From contig CAVXUB010000003.1 of the NCBI GenBank assembly GCA_963764805.1, positions 1-64,000 of the forward strand: a stretch of 64,000 nt of DNA. The letters are read 5' to 3'. The notes under the pieces were generated by a model, which worked only from the letters and a program-made list of their open reading frames with translations, was not told where the DNA came from and searched no databases. The position numbers were made by a program, and so were the translations under genes. This DNA comes from CAVXUB01 sp963764805. Its GTDB lineage: Bacteria > Actinomycetota > Acidimicrobiia > Acidimicrobiales > Bog-793. Positions 9,601 through 17,153 of this stretch are shown piece by piece (the stretch's first letter is position 1; every line of letters starts with the position of its first letter).

Positions 9601-9756
9601 GCTCACTGAGGGTCCGGAGGTGGCGTCCCCGGACAGGACTAGGGCGGGCCTGGCGCCGGCACTCGGGAGTGCGGCCGGAGTGGCGCCGGCACTCGGGATG
9701 CCGACGGCGAGAAGCACTGAGATGACGAGGACTGATGAGGCGGGCATCTGCCGCAC
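6652..9756 (-). CDS. Secreted 1034-residue repeat protein: 14 Cys-pair repeats plus GYW/FGD propeller
   Basis: An exported protein. The N-terminus (MRQMPASSVLVISVLLAVGIPSAGA) is a Sec-type signal peptide. Residues about 75-800 hold 14 repeats of roughly 50 residues with the pattern S-V-S-C-x5-C-T-A-V-G-x-Y followed by LAE-x-W-N/S-G-x-x-W. Each repeat has two Cys, suggesting one disulfide per blade. Residues about 800-1025 hold six repeats of about 46 residues built on GYW-x-x-x-x-DGG-V/I-F-x-FGDA-x-x-x-GSLP. Both look like beta-propeller blades, so two propellers or a solenoid plus a propeller is a reasonable model. No enzyme motif is visible. The role is unknown; surface adhesion or carbohydrate binding are guesses. 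It overlaps the exporter permease by 42 bp at its 3' end. Confidence 0.85.
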   Translation of the reverse strand: MRQMPASSVLVISVLLAVGIPSAGATPAALPSAGARPALVLSGDATSGPSVSGNGDWVAHPTAEPAVPAGTITSVSCDGTPACTAVGYHAEPSGNTAAWAERWSGSSWNLEATAPVLPVATAAELEGVSCTSLAWCMSVGFVTDGSVTTPLTETWNGKQWSLHPAPAPTGATGSGLLAVACSAESACEAVGEYTVAGGKVLSLAESWDGTRWALQQVPGPAGATGSKLLGVSCPAPTSCVAVGGYGDSAGEGLTMAEAWDGSNWRVEATPNPAGDTGAGLAGVSCTSVASCTAVGDYDDSGGGSQVLAERWNGQSWSIQPTPDPATASHAGLASVSCTAVNCIAVGTSGSSPLAPTALSEVWDGARWTIEPAPGPAGSTGSSLLGVSCAAGACTAVGSFEHGTNSVGVPLVEHWSGTGWSSAASASPPSASISRIAALACAPNGACTAVGTAETGAGATAPLVESWSGSAQAGATIEAAQDPAGSPNAELSSVSCTFGGQCVAVGFYYDPQSRADHPLVEMSGGGLWHIVALPQVPDPSAGAELRSVSCTSASACTAVGQSGGRPLAMAWNGAAWLIEAPPTPAGASSGSLAGVSCTSAASCTAVGDYVVTGGGRTLAERWTGSGWVMQPTPGSAGSTLAAVSCSAASSCTAVGSRQSSGGGETLAETWNGTTWRLQSSPNPGGAGASPSLSSVSCGSQSSCTAVGSYSSSGGLPVAFAEVSDGAVWIGQQVTGPASTVDSALSAVSCSVNGCTAAGYRQGSAGIQVPFAVTGSPVKAIAAVPGAQGYWLASAAGTVVAAAGAQFLGDTRAISLARPVSSMAVTGDGKGYLLCASDGGVFAYGDASFEQSLPGLGVHVGDIVGIAETPDGKGYWMAGADGGVFTFGDAKYRGSLPALGVHVSDIVGIEAASSGAGYLLVGADGGVFAFGTGAGFHGSLPGLGVHVHDVVSLAEAAGGAGYVMAGADGGIFVFGNGVTYRGSLPAEGIRVTDVVGLALGSGADSYRVAEASGTVWNFGAVAASGVALGHPPGTDH

Positions 9757-9837
9757 GTCACGAAGTCTGCATCACCGGCCGGTCCGTGTCTCGCCGATCC
9801 GAGTGCCGCCCTGCCGTGGCTCGTTCTTCATTTACAC

Positions 9838-9863
9838 GGTCATCTACAGGTCAGGGATGGTCA
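9838..9863. promoter_or_regulatory. Three phased GGTCA boxes upstream of the repeat-protein gene
   Basis: GGTCA occurs at 9838-9842, 9849-9853 and 9859-9863, steps of 11 and 10 bp, one helical turn each (TGACC on the strand of the repeat-protein gene). The spacing fits a protein contacting one face of DNA, but the third box overlaps the stop of the hydrolase gene and chance is not excluded. Confidence 0.3.
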
Positions 9864-10679
9864 GCTGTTGCAGAAGCGAGCAACCACTGGATTCCGCTCA
9901 CAACATCTTCAGGTCGAATCTCGTGTCCCCCGGCGTGAGACGCCCGGAAGAACGGGCGCCCAGCATCCGAAAGGCGGCCGATCAACGCGTCGTTGCTCTG
10001 GAGCAGCTTCTGCTCTTCCTGCTCGCCAGCCGCCATCCAGATGCGGGCCTCGGTTGCGGACTCGAGTTCCCTCATCACCTCGTCCCCTGAGAGCTGGCCG
10101 TCGTCGCCCGGCCACCACAGAGCAGCAGACAGCAGGACGACGTCACTCCCGAGCGAAGGGTGCGAGGAGGCAATGTGGAGAGCCGAGATGGCGCCGAGGC
10201 TGTGGCCGACGAGAAGAGCCTTCGACCCCTCGACAGGGCCCAAGCTGACGATGAAGGCGTCGAGCTCCGCGGCGAACCGATCGAGTGTTCTCGCCGTAGT
10301 GAGAGAGGAACACCGCGTCGGGCCACGCTTCTCGGCACCCTCGATCGATTCGACGTAAACGGCCGACGTCGGAGGTAGAGCTCCCGATTCCTGCGCCTTC
10401 ACGAGCGCTTCGGGAACGCCGACCTCGATCATCGGGAGGCCGTCGAAGAGCACGACGCGCAGGGTCTCGTGCCCACCCTCGACGGGTCGCTGGAGTGAGA
10501 GGCGCGTTCCCGATGCAGTCGTATGCCCGGCCAGCGAACTTCGTCCCCCGCTCCCATGCAGCTCGCCAGTGGCGGCGGTAGAGGTGGAGGTCACAGAGGA
10601 GGTCACAGACCTCACGGTAAGGCATCCCCTCTGCGGGCGAAACGCCGCAGGCTGCCAACTCGCGTCGCAAGCCGGACAC
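9851..10679 (-). CDS. Alpha/beta-hydrolase, enterochelin-esterase-like; 5' part uncertain or frameshifted
   Basis: The clear portion (about 10540 down to 9851) reads GTRLSLQRPVEGG...LRVVLFDG, then the nucleophile elbow LLVGHSLGAISALHIASSHP, LLSAALWWPGD, and a C-terminal HAGGHEIRPEDVVSGIQWLL with the likely catalytic His. This layout resembles the Fes/IroE esterase family (hydrolysis of an ester bond, usually cytosolic or periplasmic). No good start codon exists in this frame before the core. Another frame beginning at ATG 10679 (MSGLRRELAACGVS... YREVCDLLCDLHLYRRHW) has coding-like codon use for about 55 codons before it loses that character, so a frame break near 10500-10540 may join the two. 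Alternatively that part is a separate small gene. The true start is unresolved. Confidence 0.55.
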
Positions 10680-10754
10680 GAATGAGCCCGACTGCTCGCC
10701 GAGGATCGTCCCGGTGTCCCTTGGGTTCGCTCGCTCGTCGGGGAGGCGGTGTCG

Positions 10755-10829
10755 TCGGGGAGGCGGGATTCGAACCCGCGACCTCCTGCTCCCAAAGCAG
10801 GCGCGCTAACCAAGCTGCGCTACTCCCCG
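10755..10829 (-). tRNA. tRNA-Pro (anticodon TGG)
   Basis: The minus strand gives a 75-nt cloverleaf: acceptor CGGGGAG paired with CTCCCCG plus discriminator A, D stem GCGC/GCGC, anticodon stem CCTGC/GCAGG around TTTGGGA (anticodon TGG), and T stem GCGGG/CCCGC around TTCGAAT. No CCA is encoded. Confidence 0.95.
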
Positions 10830-10877
10830 GTGAGACAAATGGTACTGGTGCAGTCGCCGGCGCTGCTCAGCCTCCGC

Positions 10878-11648
10878 TCAACCGAGATTGACGAGGCGGC
10901 CGAGACCGATCGCCCGGAGCCCGGTCTCGAGCTCGGAGGTCACCCACGACAGCCGGTTGAGGAAGAGCAGGACACCGAAGGCCACCATCACGGAGGCGGA
11001 AGTGATCGTGATCGCCGCAGTATGACGGCGGACCCAGGCGAGGGCGCCCGACAGCTGACCGAACAGCAGGCCGACAGCCAGGAAAGGCAACCCCAGCCCG
11101 AGCGAGTAGAGCGACAGGAGCAGTGCGCTGTGCCCGACACTGGCAGAGGTCGCAGCCACGGTGACGATCGATGCGAGCACCGGCCCGAGACACGGCGTCC
11201 ACCCGAAGCCGAAGGCAGCTCCGGCCACAGGCGCCGCCAACGGCCCGAGCCTCGCCAGGGCCGGGTGGAAGCGGTACTCCCTCTGCAGCGTCACGCTCTT
11301 GGTCAGCATGCCGGCGACGAGGAAGAGCCCCATGACGCAGACCACTGCCCCGGAGATCCGCAGCAGCAGCAGCTTGTCGTCGAAGAGTGCCTTGCCGACG
11401 GCGGTGGCCGACAGCGCCAGCGTGACGAACACCACGCCGAAACCAAGCACGAACAACCCCGTGTCCCTCGCCACCCTCGCGAGGTGGCGCTGCCTCTCCT
11501 GCCGATCGGAGGTACTCGAGACGGTGGTGATGTCGAGCCCGGTGACCACCGAGAGGCACGCCGGGACGATGGGCAGCACGCAGGGCGACAGGAACGAGAT
11601 GACCCCGCCTCCGAAGGCGGCGAGATAGCCGATGTCGGTGCCACTCAT
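10878..11648 (-). CDS. ccdA: Cytochrome c biogenesis protein CcdA
   Basis: A membrane thiol-disulfide transporter that passes electrons from cytoplasmic thioredoxin across the membrane to extracytoplasmic partners used in heme attachment. The 256-residue chain begins MSGTDIGYLAAFGGGVISFLSPCVLPIVPACLSVVTG, carrying the SPCxLP motif of the first half, and GWTPCLGPVLASI carries the matching TPCxGP motif of the second half; these two Cys form the transfer pair. About six hydrophobic segments follow the family pattern. ATG 11648 was chosen because the first helix starts just after it; upstream codons in the longer frame are unlike coding sequence. It is divergent from tig. The usual partners ResB/ResC and a thioredoxin-like protein are not next to it. 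Confidence 0.92.
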   Translation of the reverse strand: MSGTDIGYLAAFGGGVISFLSPCVLPIVPACLSVVTGLDITTVSSTSDRQERQRHLARVARDTGLFVLGFGVVFVTLALSATAVGKALFDDKLLLLRISGAVVCVMGLFLVAGMLTKSVTLQREYRFHPALARLGPLAAPVAGAAFGFGWTPCLGPVLASIVTVAATSASVGHSALLLSLYSLGLGLPFLAVGLLFGQLSGALAWVRRHTAAITITSASVMVAFGVLLFLNRLSWVTSELETGLRAIGLGRLVNLG

Positions 11649-11727
11649 GCTGCAGCCAGCGTACCGAGAGCAGGACCGCCCCCTCGGCGAGTGGCAGTCG
11701 GGCCGCCAGTTACACTGCACCGTCTGT

Positions 11728-13144
11728 ATGCGTGCTACCGCTGAACCACTCGAAGGCAACCGCGTCAAGCTCTCGGTCGAGGTCCCCGAGGAGGAGCTGC
11801 AGTCGGCTGTCGACCAGACGATGCGACGTCTCATCAGGGAGGTTCGCGTACCCGGGCTTCCGCCCGGGCAAGGTGCCCCGGCGGCTCCTCGAACAGCGCC
11901 TCGGCCGCAAGGTGATCCGCGACGAGGTGATCCGCGACGCGCTCGGCGACTACTACCAGCAGGCTGTCGACGAGAACGACCTCGACACGATCGCCTCCCC
12001 CGAGATCGACATCACCGCCGGCGAGGAGGAAGGTCCGCTGCAGTTCGATGCGGTGGTGGAGGTGCGTCCCCGCGTCTCCATCATCGGCTACCAGGGCCTA
12101 CAGGTGACCCTCCCGCAGCCATACGCCACTGACGAGGAAGTGCAGGCGCAGCTCGACCGCATGCGTGAGAACTTCGCCGAGCTGAACGAGGTCGAGCGTG
12201 CCGCCGAGGATGGCGACAACGTGACCATCGATCTCGAGGCGCGGCGCGACGGCGAGCTGATCGAGGGCCTGAGCGCCGACGACCTCGTCTACGAGCTCGG
12301 CTCCGACAGCCACCTGCCGGGGCTCGACGAGCTGCTAAGGGGAGCAAAGGCGGGCGACGAGAAGACGCTCGAGCTGGACAACGCGCCAGGAGGTGCGGCG
12401 ACCGTCGACGTGAAGGTCAAGCTGGTGCGCGAGAAGGTCCTGCCGGAGCTGACCGACGAATGGGCGTCTGAGGCGTCGGAGTTCTCGACCCTGGAGGAGC
12501 TGCGGTCCGATCTCACCGACCGGATCAGCGCGGTGAAGCGCCTCGGCGGGAGGAGGGAGCTCCGCCAGAAGGCCGTCGAGGCTCTGATCGAGCTCGTCAC
12601 CGAGGATCCCCCCGAGGTGCTCGTGGCAGAGGAGACCGATCGCCGCATCCGCGAGTTCGTGGAGACGCTCGCCAACCGTCAGATCAGCGTCGCCCAGTAC
12701 CTGGGGGCGACGGGGACCACCGAGGAGGAGTTCGTCGCCGAGCAGGAGCGCGGCGCGGCAGTGTCCGTGAAGGCCGATCTCGCTCTCCGCTCGCTCGCCG
12801 ACGCCGAGCAGATAGAGGTGTCGGACGAGGAGCTGGACGAGGAGGTCGGGCGGATGGCCGCGGCCCTCGGCGAGCCCGTCAAGAGGATTCGGGATCGATT
12901 GGAAGCCTCCGGATCGATCGCTGGAGTACGCTCGGAATTGAGGAAGGCCAAGTCGGTGACGTGGCTCACGGAGCACGTCGAGATAGTCGACGATCAGGGG
13001 AATCCGGTGGATCGGACGGCACTGCTCGAAGAGGACGAGGCGGCAGCCAAGGCCGAGGAAGGCGCGGCCGGGGCTACTCTCGATGTCGACGAGCCCGCAC
13101 CTGAGCGGGCCGAGCAGGCGGATGAGACCGCCGAGGAGGGGTGA
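11728..13144 (+). CDS. tig: Trigger factor (ribosome-bound chaperone/prolyl isomerase), one-base frame break
   Basis: Trigger factor binds the ribosome by L23 and shields nascent chains. ATG 11728 opens MRATAEPLEGNRVKLSVEVPEEELQSA, and the ribosome-docking signature RVPGFRPGKVPRRLL spans a break: the first frame reads to RVPG, and the next base frame supplies FRPGKVPRRLLEQRLG. One extra base in the ccc/ggg run at about 11851-11856 explains it; the total length, 1417 nt, is 3n+1. The FKBP-type domain (VVEVRPRVSIIGYQGLQV, then DGDNVTIDLEARRDG) and the C-terminal helical arms follow. The C-terminal 40 residues are acidic (EEDEAAAKAEEG), normal for actinobacteria. The stop is 1 bp before the clpP start. 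Likely intact in the organism. Confidence 0.92.
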
Positions 13145-13145
13145 C

Positions 13146-13778
13146 TTGAAGGCGTACGACTACCTCGTTCCGACCGTCGTCGAACAATCGAGCCGGGGCG
13201 AGCGTGCCTACGACCTCTACTCTCGCCTACTGCGTGAGCGGATCATCTTCCTCGGCACGCCGATCGACGACACGATCGCCAACCTGGTCTGCGCCCAGAT
13301 GCTCTTCCTCGAGTACGAGGACCCGGAGAAGGACATCAACATCTACATCAACTCGCCGGGCGGCGAGATCACGGCGTTGTTCGCCATCTACGACACGATG
13401 AAGTTCATCCGCCCGGACAAGTCGACGTTCTGCTACGGGCAGGCGGCTTCGGCGGCAGCCGTGCTGCTGGCTGCCGGGACGAAGGGGAAGCGCTTTGCCC
13501 TGCCGCACGCCCGGATCCTGCTCCACCAACCCTACGGGGGGGCCGCCGGCCAGGCGACGGACATCGAGCTCCAGGCCAAGGAGATCCTGCGCCTTCGTGA
13601 CCTGCTGAACGAGATGGTCGCCAACGACACCGGGCAACCGGTCGATCGAGTCGCCCGCGACACGGACCGCGACTTCATAATGGGTGCGGAAGACGCGCTC
13701 AAGTACGGGATCATCGACGACGTGATCACGTCGCGAGACGTGATGGACTCTACGATTCCGGCCGCTGGCGCGGCTTGA
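13146..13778 (+). CDS. clpP: ATP-dependent Clp protease proteolytic subunit
   Basis: The serine peptidase core that degrades substrates threaded by ClpX or another Clp ATPase. The catalytic Ser is in YGQAASAAAVLLAAGTKGKR, the His in ALPHARILLHQPYGG, and the Asp in DTDRDFIMGAEDAL. SPGGEITALFAIYDTM is the handle region before the active site. TTG 13146, preceded by GAGGAGGGG and 1 bp after the tig stop, gives LKAYDYLVPTVVEQ, the expected N-terminal loop; the longer frame from 13083 lies inside tig. At 210 residues it is standard. Actinobacteria usually carry two clpP genes side by side, but only one is here. Confidence 0.93.
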   Translation: MKAYDYLVPTVVEQSSRGERAYDLYSRLLRERIIFLGTPIDDTIANLVCAQMLFLEYEDPEKDINIYINSPGGEITALFAIYDTMKFIRPDKSTFCYGQAASAAAVLLAAGTKGKRFALPHARILLHQPYGGAAGQATDIELQAKEILRLRDLLNEMVANDTGQPVDRVARDTDRDFIMGAEDALKYGIIDDVITSRDVMDSTIPAAGAA

Positions 13779-13791
13779 GCTGGGAGGGGAA

Positions 13792-15072
13792 GTGGCCAAG
13801 CCGTTCGGGGGAGAAGGCGAGCTCGTAAAGTGCAGCTTCTGCGGCAAGACCCAGAAGCAGGTCAAGAAGCTGATCGCCGGACCAGGCGTCTACATCTGCG
13901 ACGAGTGCATCGAGCTCTGCAACGACATCATCGAGGAGGAGCTGACAGAGACCTCCGAGGTGCGTTTCGAGGATCTGCCGAAGCCCCGTGAGATCTTCGA
14001 CTTCCTGAACGACTACGTCGTAGGCCAGGATCCCGCCAAGAAGATCCTTTCGGTCGCCGTCTACAACCACTACAAGCGCGTGCAGGCCGGTCCGCACGCC
14101 GACGCCGACGTCGAGCTCGGGAAGTCGAACATCCTCCTTCTCGGGCCCACCGGCTGCGGGAAGACCCTGCTCGCCCAGACCCTCGCCCGAATGCTCAACG
14201 TGCCGTTTGCGATCGCCGACGCCACCGCCCTGACCGAGGCCGGCTACGTAGGCGAGGACGTCGAGAACATCCTGCTCAAGCTGATCCAGGCGGCCGACTA
14301 CGACGTCAAGAAGGCCGAGACGGGGATCATCTACATCGACGAGATCGACAAGATCGCCCGCAAGAGCGAGAACCCGTCCATCACCCGCGACGTCTCAGGC
14401 GAAGGCGTGCAGCAGGCACTGCTGAAGATCCTCGAGGGGACGACCGCCTCCGTCCCGCCGCAGGGTGGTCGCAAGCACCCCCACCAGGAGTTCATCCAGA
14501 TCGACACCACCAACATCTTGTTCATCTGCGGCGGTGCCTTCGCCGGCTTGGACAAGATCGTGGAGAGCAGGATCGGCCGGTCGGGCATCGGCTTCAGGGC
14601 CGACGTGCGCCGGTCAGCGCGTCACGACGAGGGTCAGCTCCTGATGCGGGTGCTGCCCGAGGACCTGCTGAAGTTCGGATTGATCCCCGAGTTCGTCGGC
14701 CGTTTGCCGGTGATCGGCGCCGTCTCGAACCTCGACCAGGAGGCTCTCGTGCGGATCCTCGTCGAGCCGAAGAACGCCCTCGTCAAGCAGTACAAGCGGG
14801 TCTTCGAGCTGGACCGCGTCGAGCTCGAGATCGCCGAGGATGCCCTGGAGTCTGTCGCAGACCAGGCATTGCTCCGCGGCACCGGGGCCCGTGGCCTGCG
14901 GGCGATCCTCGAAGAGGTGCTGCTCGACGTGATGTACGACCTGCCGAGCCGCAGCGATATCGGACGCTGCGTGATCGACAAGTCTGTCGTTCTCGAGCGG
15001 GTGGCCCCGACCCTCGTGCCACGCAGCACCACCCCCGAGAAGAGCGAGCGGCCGCGCCGTGCGGCGTCCTGA
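13792..15072 (+). CDS. clpX: ClpX ATPase/unfoldase, adaptor and regulatory subunit of ClpXP
   Basis: A AAA+ unfoldase that recognises substrates and feeds ClpP. The N-terminal zinc-binding domain is complete (KCSFCGKTQ ... YICDECIELC, two Cys pairs). Walker A GPTGCGKT is near residue 118, Walker B GIIYIDEIDKIAR near 180, and sensor/arginine motifs with GTGARGLRAILEEVLLD near the end complete the ATPase. The IGFG-like ClpP-contact loop appears as RSGIGFRADV. GTG 13792 is preceded by GGGAGGGGA. Length, 426 residues, is typical. It lies 13 bp after clpP, and its 3' end overlaps the longest folC frame. Confidence 0.96.
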   Translation: MAKPFGGEGELVKCSFCGKTQKQVKKLIAGPGVYICDECIELCNDIIEEELTETSEVRFEDLPKPREIFDFLNDYVVGQDPAKKILSVAVYNHYKRVQAGPHADADVELGKSNILLLGPTGCGKTLLAQTLARMLNVPFAIADATALTEAGYVGEDVENILLKLIQAADYDVKKAETGIIYIDEIDKIARKSENPSITRDVSGEGVQQALLKILEGTTASVPPQGGRKHPHQEFIQIDTTNILFICGGAFAGLDKIVESRIGRSGIGFRADVRRSARHDEGQLLMRVLPEDLLKFGLIPEFVGRLPVIGAVSNLDQEALVRILVEPKNALVKQYKRVFELDRVELEIAEDALESVADQALLRGTGARGLRAILEEVLLDVMYDLPSRSDIGRCVIDKSVVLERVAPTLVPRSTTPEKSERPRRAAS

Positions 15073-15094
15073 CGCCTCGCAGTCAGGGACCGTC

Positions 15095-15148
15095 GGCACC
15101 AAGCGCCTCGCCGGCACCAAGCGCCTCGCCCGCATCAAGCGGCTCGCC
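15095..15148. repeat. Three 18-bp tandem repeats at the clpX-folC junction
   Basis: GGCACCAAGCGCCTCGCC occurs at 15095-15112 and 15113-15130, with a third variant copy at 15131-15148. If the longest folC frame (GTG 15059) were used they would encode KRLA repeats; with the start at 15158 they are non-coding. Confidence 0.8.
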
Positions 15149-15157
15149 GGCGGCAGG

Positions 15158-16537
15158 ATGAGCCGCATGAGCTCGGGCACAAGCTCGCTCGGCGAGGCAC
15201 TCGCCTGGCTCGATCGACACGTCAACCTGGAGGCGATCGAGTCCGGCCGCGCCGGGCGCTCTGCCTCCCCGACGCTCGACCGCATCGGCCGGCTGGTCGG
15301 CGTGATGGGTGACCCTCAGCACGACTATCCCGTCATCCACGTCACCGGCACCAACGGCAAGGGGTCGACCGTGCGGATGGCGACCTCCCTGTTGATGGCC
15401 AAGGGTTTGTCCGCTGGGACGTACACCAGCCCGCACCTCGAGTCGCTCAACGAGCGCCTGGCCTGGAACCTCGAGCCGATAGACGACGATTCGCTGGCCG
15501 GCGTCCTGTTCGCCCTGCGCGACCTCGAGCCGTTCGTACAGAAGCTGGCGTCCGACGACATCGAACCGGAGGGCGAGCCGGCATCCCGGCCGACATGGTT
15601 CGAGCTGATGACGGCCGCCGCCTACCGCTGGTTCTCCGACGTCGCCGTCGAGGCGGCGGTGGTCGAGGTCGGGCTGGGCGGGCGTTTTGACGCCACCAAC
15701 GTGGCCGACGCGGCAGTGGCCGTGATCACGAACGTCGAGCTCGACCACGTCGAGATCCTCGGGCCGACCCGGCAGCACATCGCCGCCGAGAAGGCAGGGA
15801 TCATCAAGCCGGGCTCGATGGTGATCCTCGGTGAGACGCGTCCCGAGCTGGCGAGCGTCTTCGAGCGCGAGGCGGAGTCGGTCGGGGCGGGCGGCGTGTG
15901 GAAGGCGGGGGAGGACTTCGCCTGTACGGCGAATCGTCTCGCTGTGGGAGGGAGGCTGCTCGACATCCGCACGCCGGGAGCCTTCTATCAGGACATCTTC
16001 GTCCCGTTGCGGGGAGCGCACCAGGGTGCCAATGCAGCCTGCGCGGTCGCCGCCGCCGAGGCCTTCTTCGGAGAGCCCCTGTCGGAGGAGCTGGTCGGTG
16101 CCGCCCTGCCGACGGTGCTCGTGCCGGGACGGATGGAGGTCATGGGGCACGGACCGCTGGTCGTCCTCGACGGCGCTCACAATGCTGCGGGAGCTGTCGT
16201 CGCAGGCGCCACGCTCGCCGAGGACTTCGCGGCCGCCAAGCGAGTGATCGTGGTGATGGGATGCCTGCGCGGGCGGGACCCGTCAGACCTGATCAGGGGG
16301 CTGCGATCGGCTCCTGTCGAGGCGGTCGTAGCCTGCCCGGCTCCCTCGCCACGAACGCAGCCCGCCTCCGCCGTGGTGGCCGCTGCCGAGGAAGTCGGGA
16401 TACCGGCGATCGAGGACGCCTCGGTGGAGGCAGCTCTCGAGCGTGCCCGCGATATGGCGGGCGAGGACGACATGGTGCTCGTGACGGGCTCGCTGTATGT
16501 AGTCGGTGCTGCGCGCACGGTTCTTCGTCGCGGCTGA
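15158..16537 (+). CDS. folC: Folylpolyglutamate synthase / dihydrofolate synthase
   Basis: FolC adds glutamate to folates (and to dihydropteroate in the bifunctional enzymes) using ATP. The Mur-ligase type P-loop is HVTGTNGKGSTVRM, followed by TYTSPHLESLNERLAWN, the folate/omega-loop motif. VVEVGLGGRFDATNV and ITNVELDHVEILG carry metal and ATP contacts, and VVLDGAHNAAGA marks the third motif. ATG 15158 (AGGATGAGC) or 15167 is preferred; the frame open from 15059 adds 33 residues of repeated KRLAG/IKRLAG with no family counterpart. It follows clpX and precedes ndk by 55 bp, a common actinobacterial order. Confidence 0.92.
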   Translation: MSRMSSGTSSLGEALAWLDRHVNLEAIESGRAGRSASPTLDRIGRLVGVMGDPQHDYPVIHVTGTNGKGSTVRMATSLLMAKGLSAGTYTSPHLESLNERLAWNLEPIDDDSLAGVLFALRDLEPFVQKLASDDIEPEGEPASRPTWFELMTAAAYRWFSDVAVEAAVVEVGLGGRFDATNVADAAVAVITNVELDHVEILGPTRQHIAAEKAGIIKPGSMVILGETRPELASVFEREAESVGAGGVWKAGEDFACTANRLAVGGRLLDIRTPGAFYQDIFVPLRGAHQGANAACAVAAAEAFFGEPLSEELVGAALPTVLVPGRMEVMGHGPLVVLDGAHNAAGAVVAGATLAEDFAAAKRVIVVMGCLRGRDPSDLIRGLRSAPVEAVVACPAPSPRTQPASAVVAAAEEVGIPAIEDASVEAALERARDMAGEDDMVLVTGSLYVVGAARTVLRRG

Positions 16538-16592
16538 AGGGGCCCTGGGCGGCGCCAGGCGCACATCGCGCATCGGCTAGCGTGCACGGACC

Positions 16593-17003
16593 ATGAATCG
16601 CACCCTCGTCATCGCGAAACCTGACGCCGTCGAGCGCGGCCTTGCCGGAGAGATCGTTTCGCGGCTCGAGCGCAAGGGTCTCCGCCTGGTCGCTGCCGAG
16701 TTGCGCTCGATCGACAAGGAGCTTGCCGGGCGCCACTACGCCGAGCACGAAGGAAAGCCGTTCTTCGGTGACCTCGTCGACTTCATCACCCGATCGCCGT
16801 CGCTGGTGATGGTGGTGGAGGGTCCGGCGGAGACCTGGAAAATCGTGCGTACCTTGATGGGGCCGACGAACCCGGCGGATGCCCCGCCCGGGACGATCCG
16901 CGGCGATTACGCCACGATCCTGACCGAGAACCTGATCCACGGCTCTGACGGTGCCGATTCCGCTGCCCGTGAGATCTCGTTGTTCTTCCCCGCACTCGAC
17001 TGA
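16593..17003 (+). CDS. ndk: Nucleoside diphosphate kinase
   Basis: Ndk transfers the gamma phosphate of ATP to other NDPs through a phospho-His. The chain starts MNRTLVIAKPDAVERGLAGEI, the family's nucleotide-binding start. The active-site His box, usually NxxHGSD, is NLIHGSDGADSAAREISLFF. At 136 residues it is complete. It is preceded by folC and followed by mreB, 150 bp on. It is cytosolic and functions as a homo-oligomer in this family. Confidence 0.96.
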   Translation: MNRTLVIAKPDAVERGLAGEIVSRLERKGLRLVAAELRSIDKELAGRHYAEHEGKPFFGDLVDFITRSPSLVMVVEGPAETWKIVRTLMGPTNPADAPPGTIRGDYATILTENLIHGSDGADSAAREISLFFPALD

Positions 17004-17153
17004 CCACGACCTGACGATCGAGCCACGACTCCATCGACTCTCTTGTCCAACGTACGGAGGCTCGCGTTGTGGGCCCTTGTGCGATGACCTAACCTGATGC
17101 CCGTAGCGCCGGTGGCGCACACGTTCGGCAGCCCCACGGAGTTCCCCCCACGA

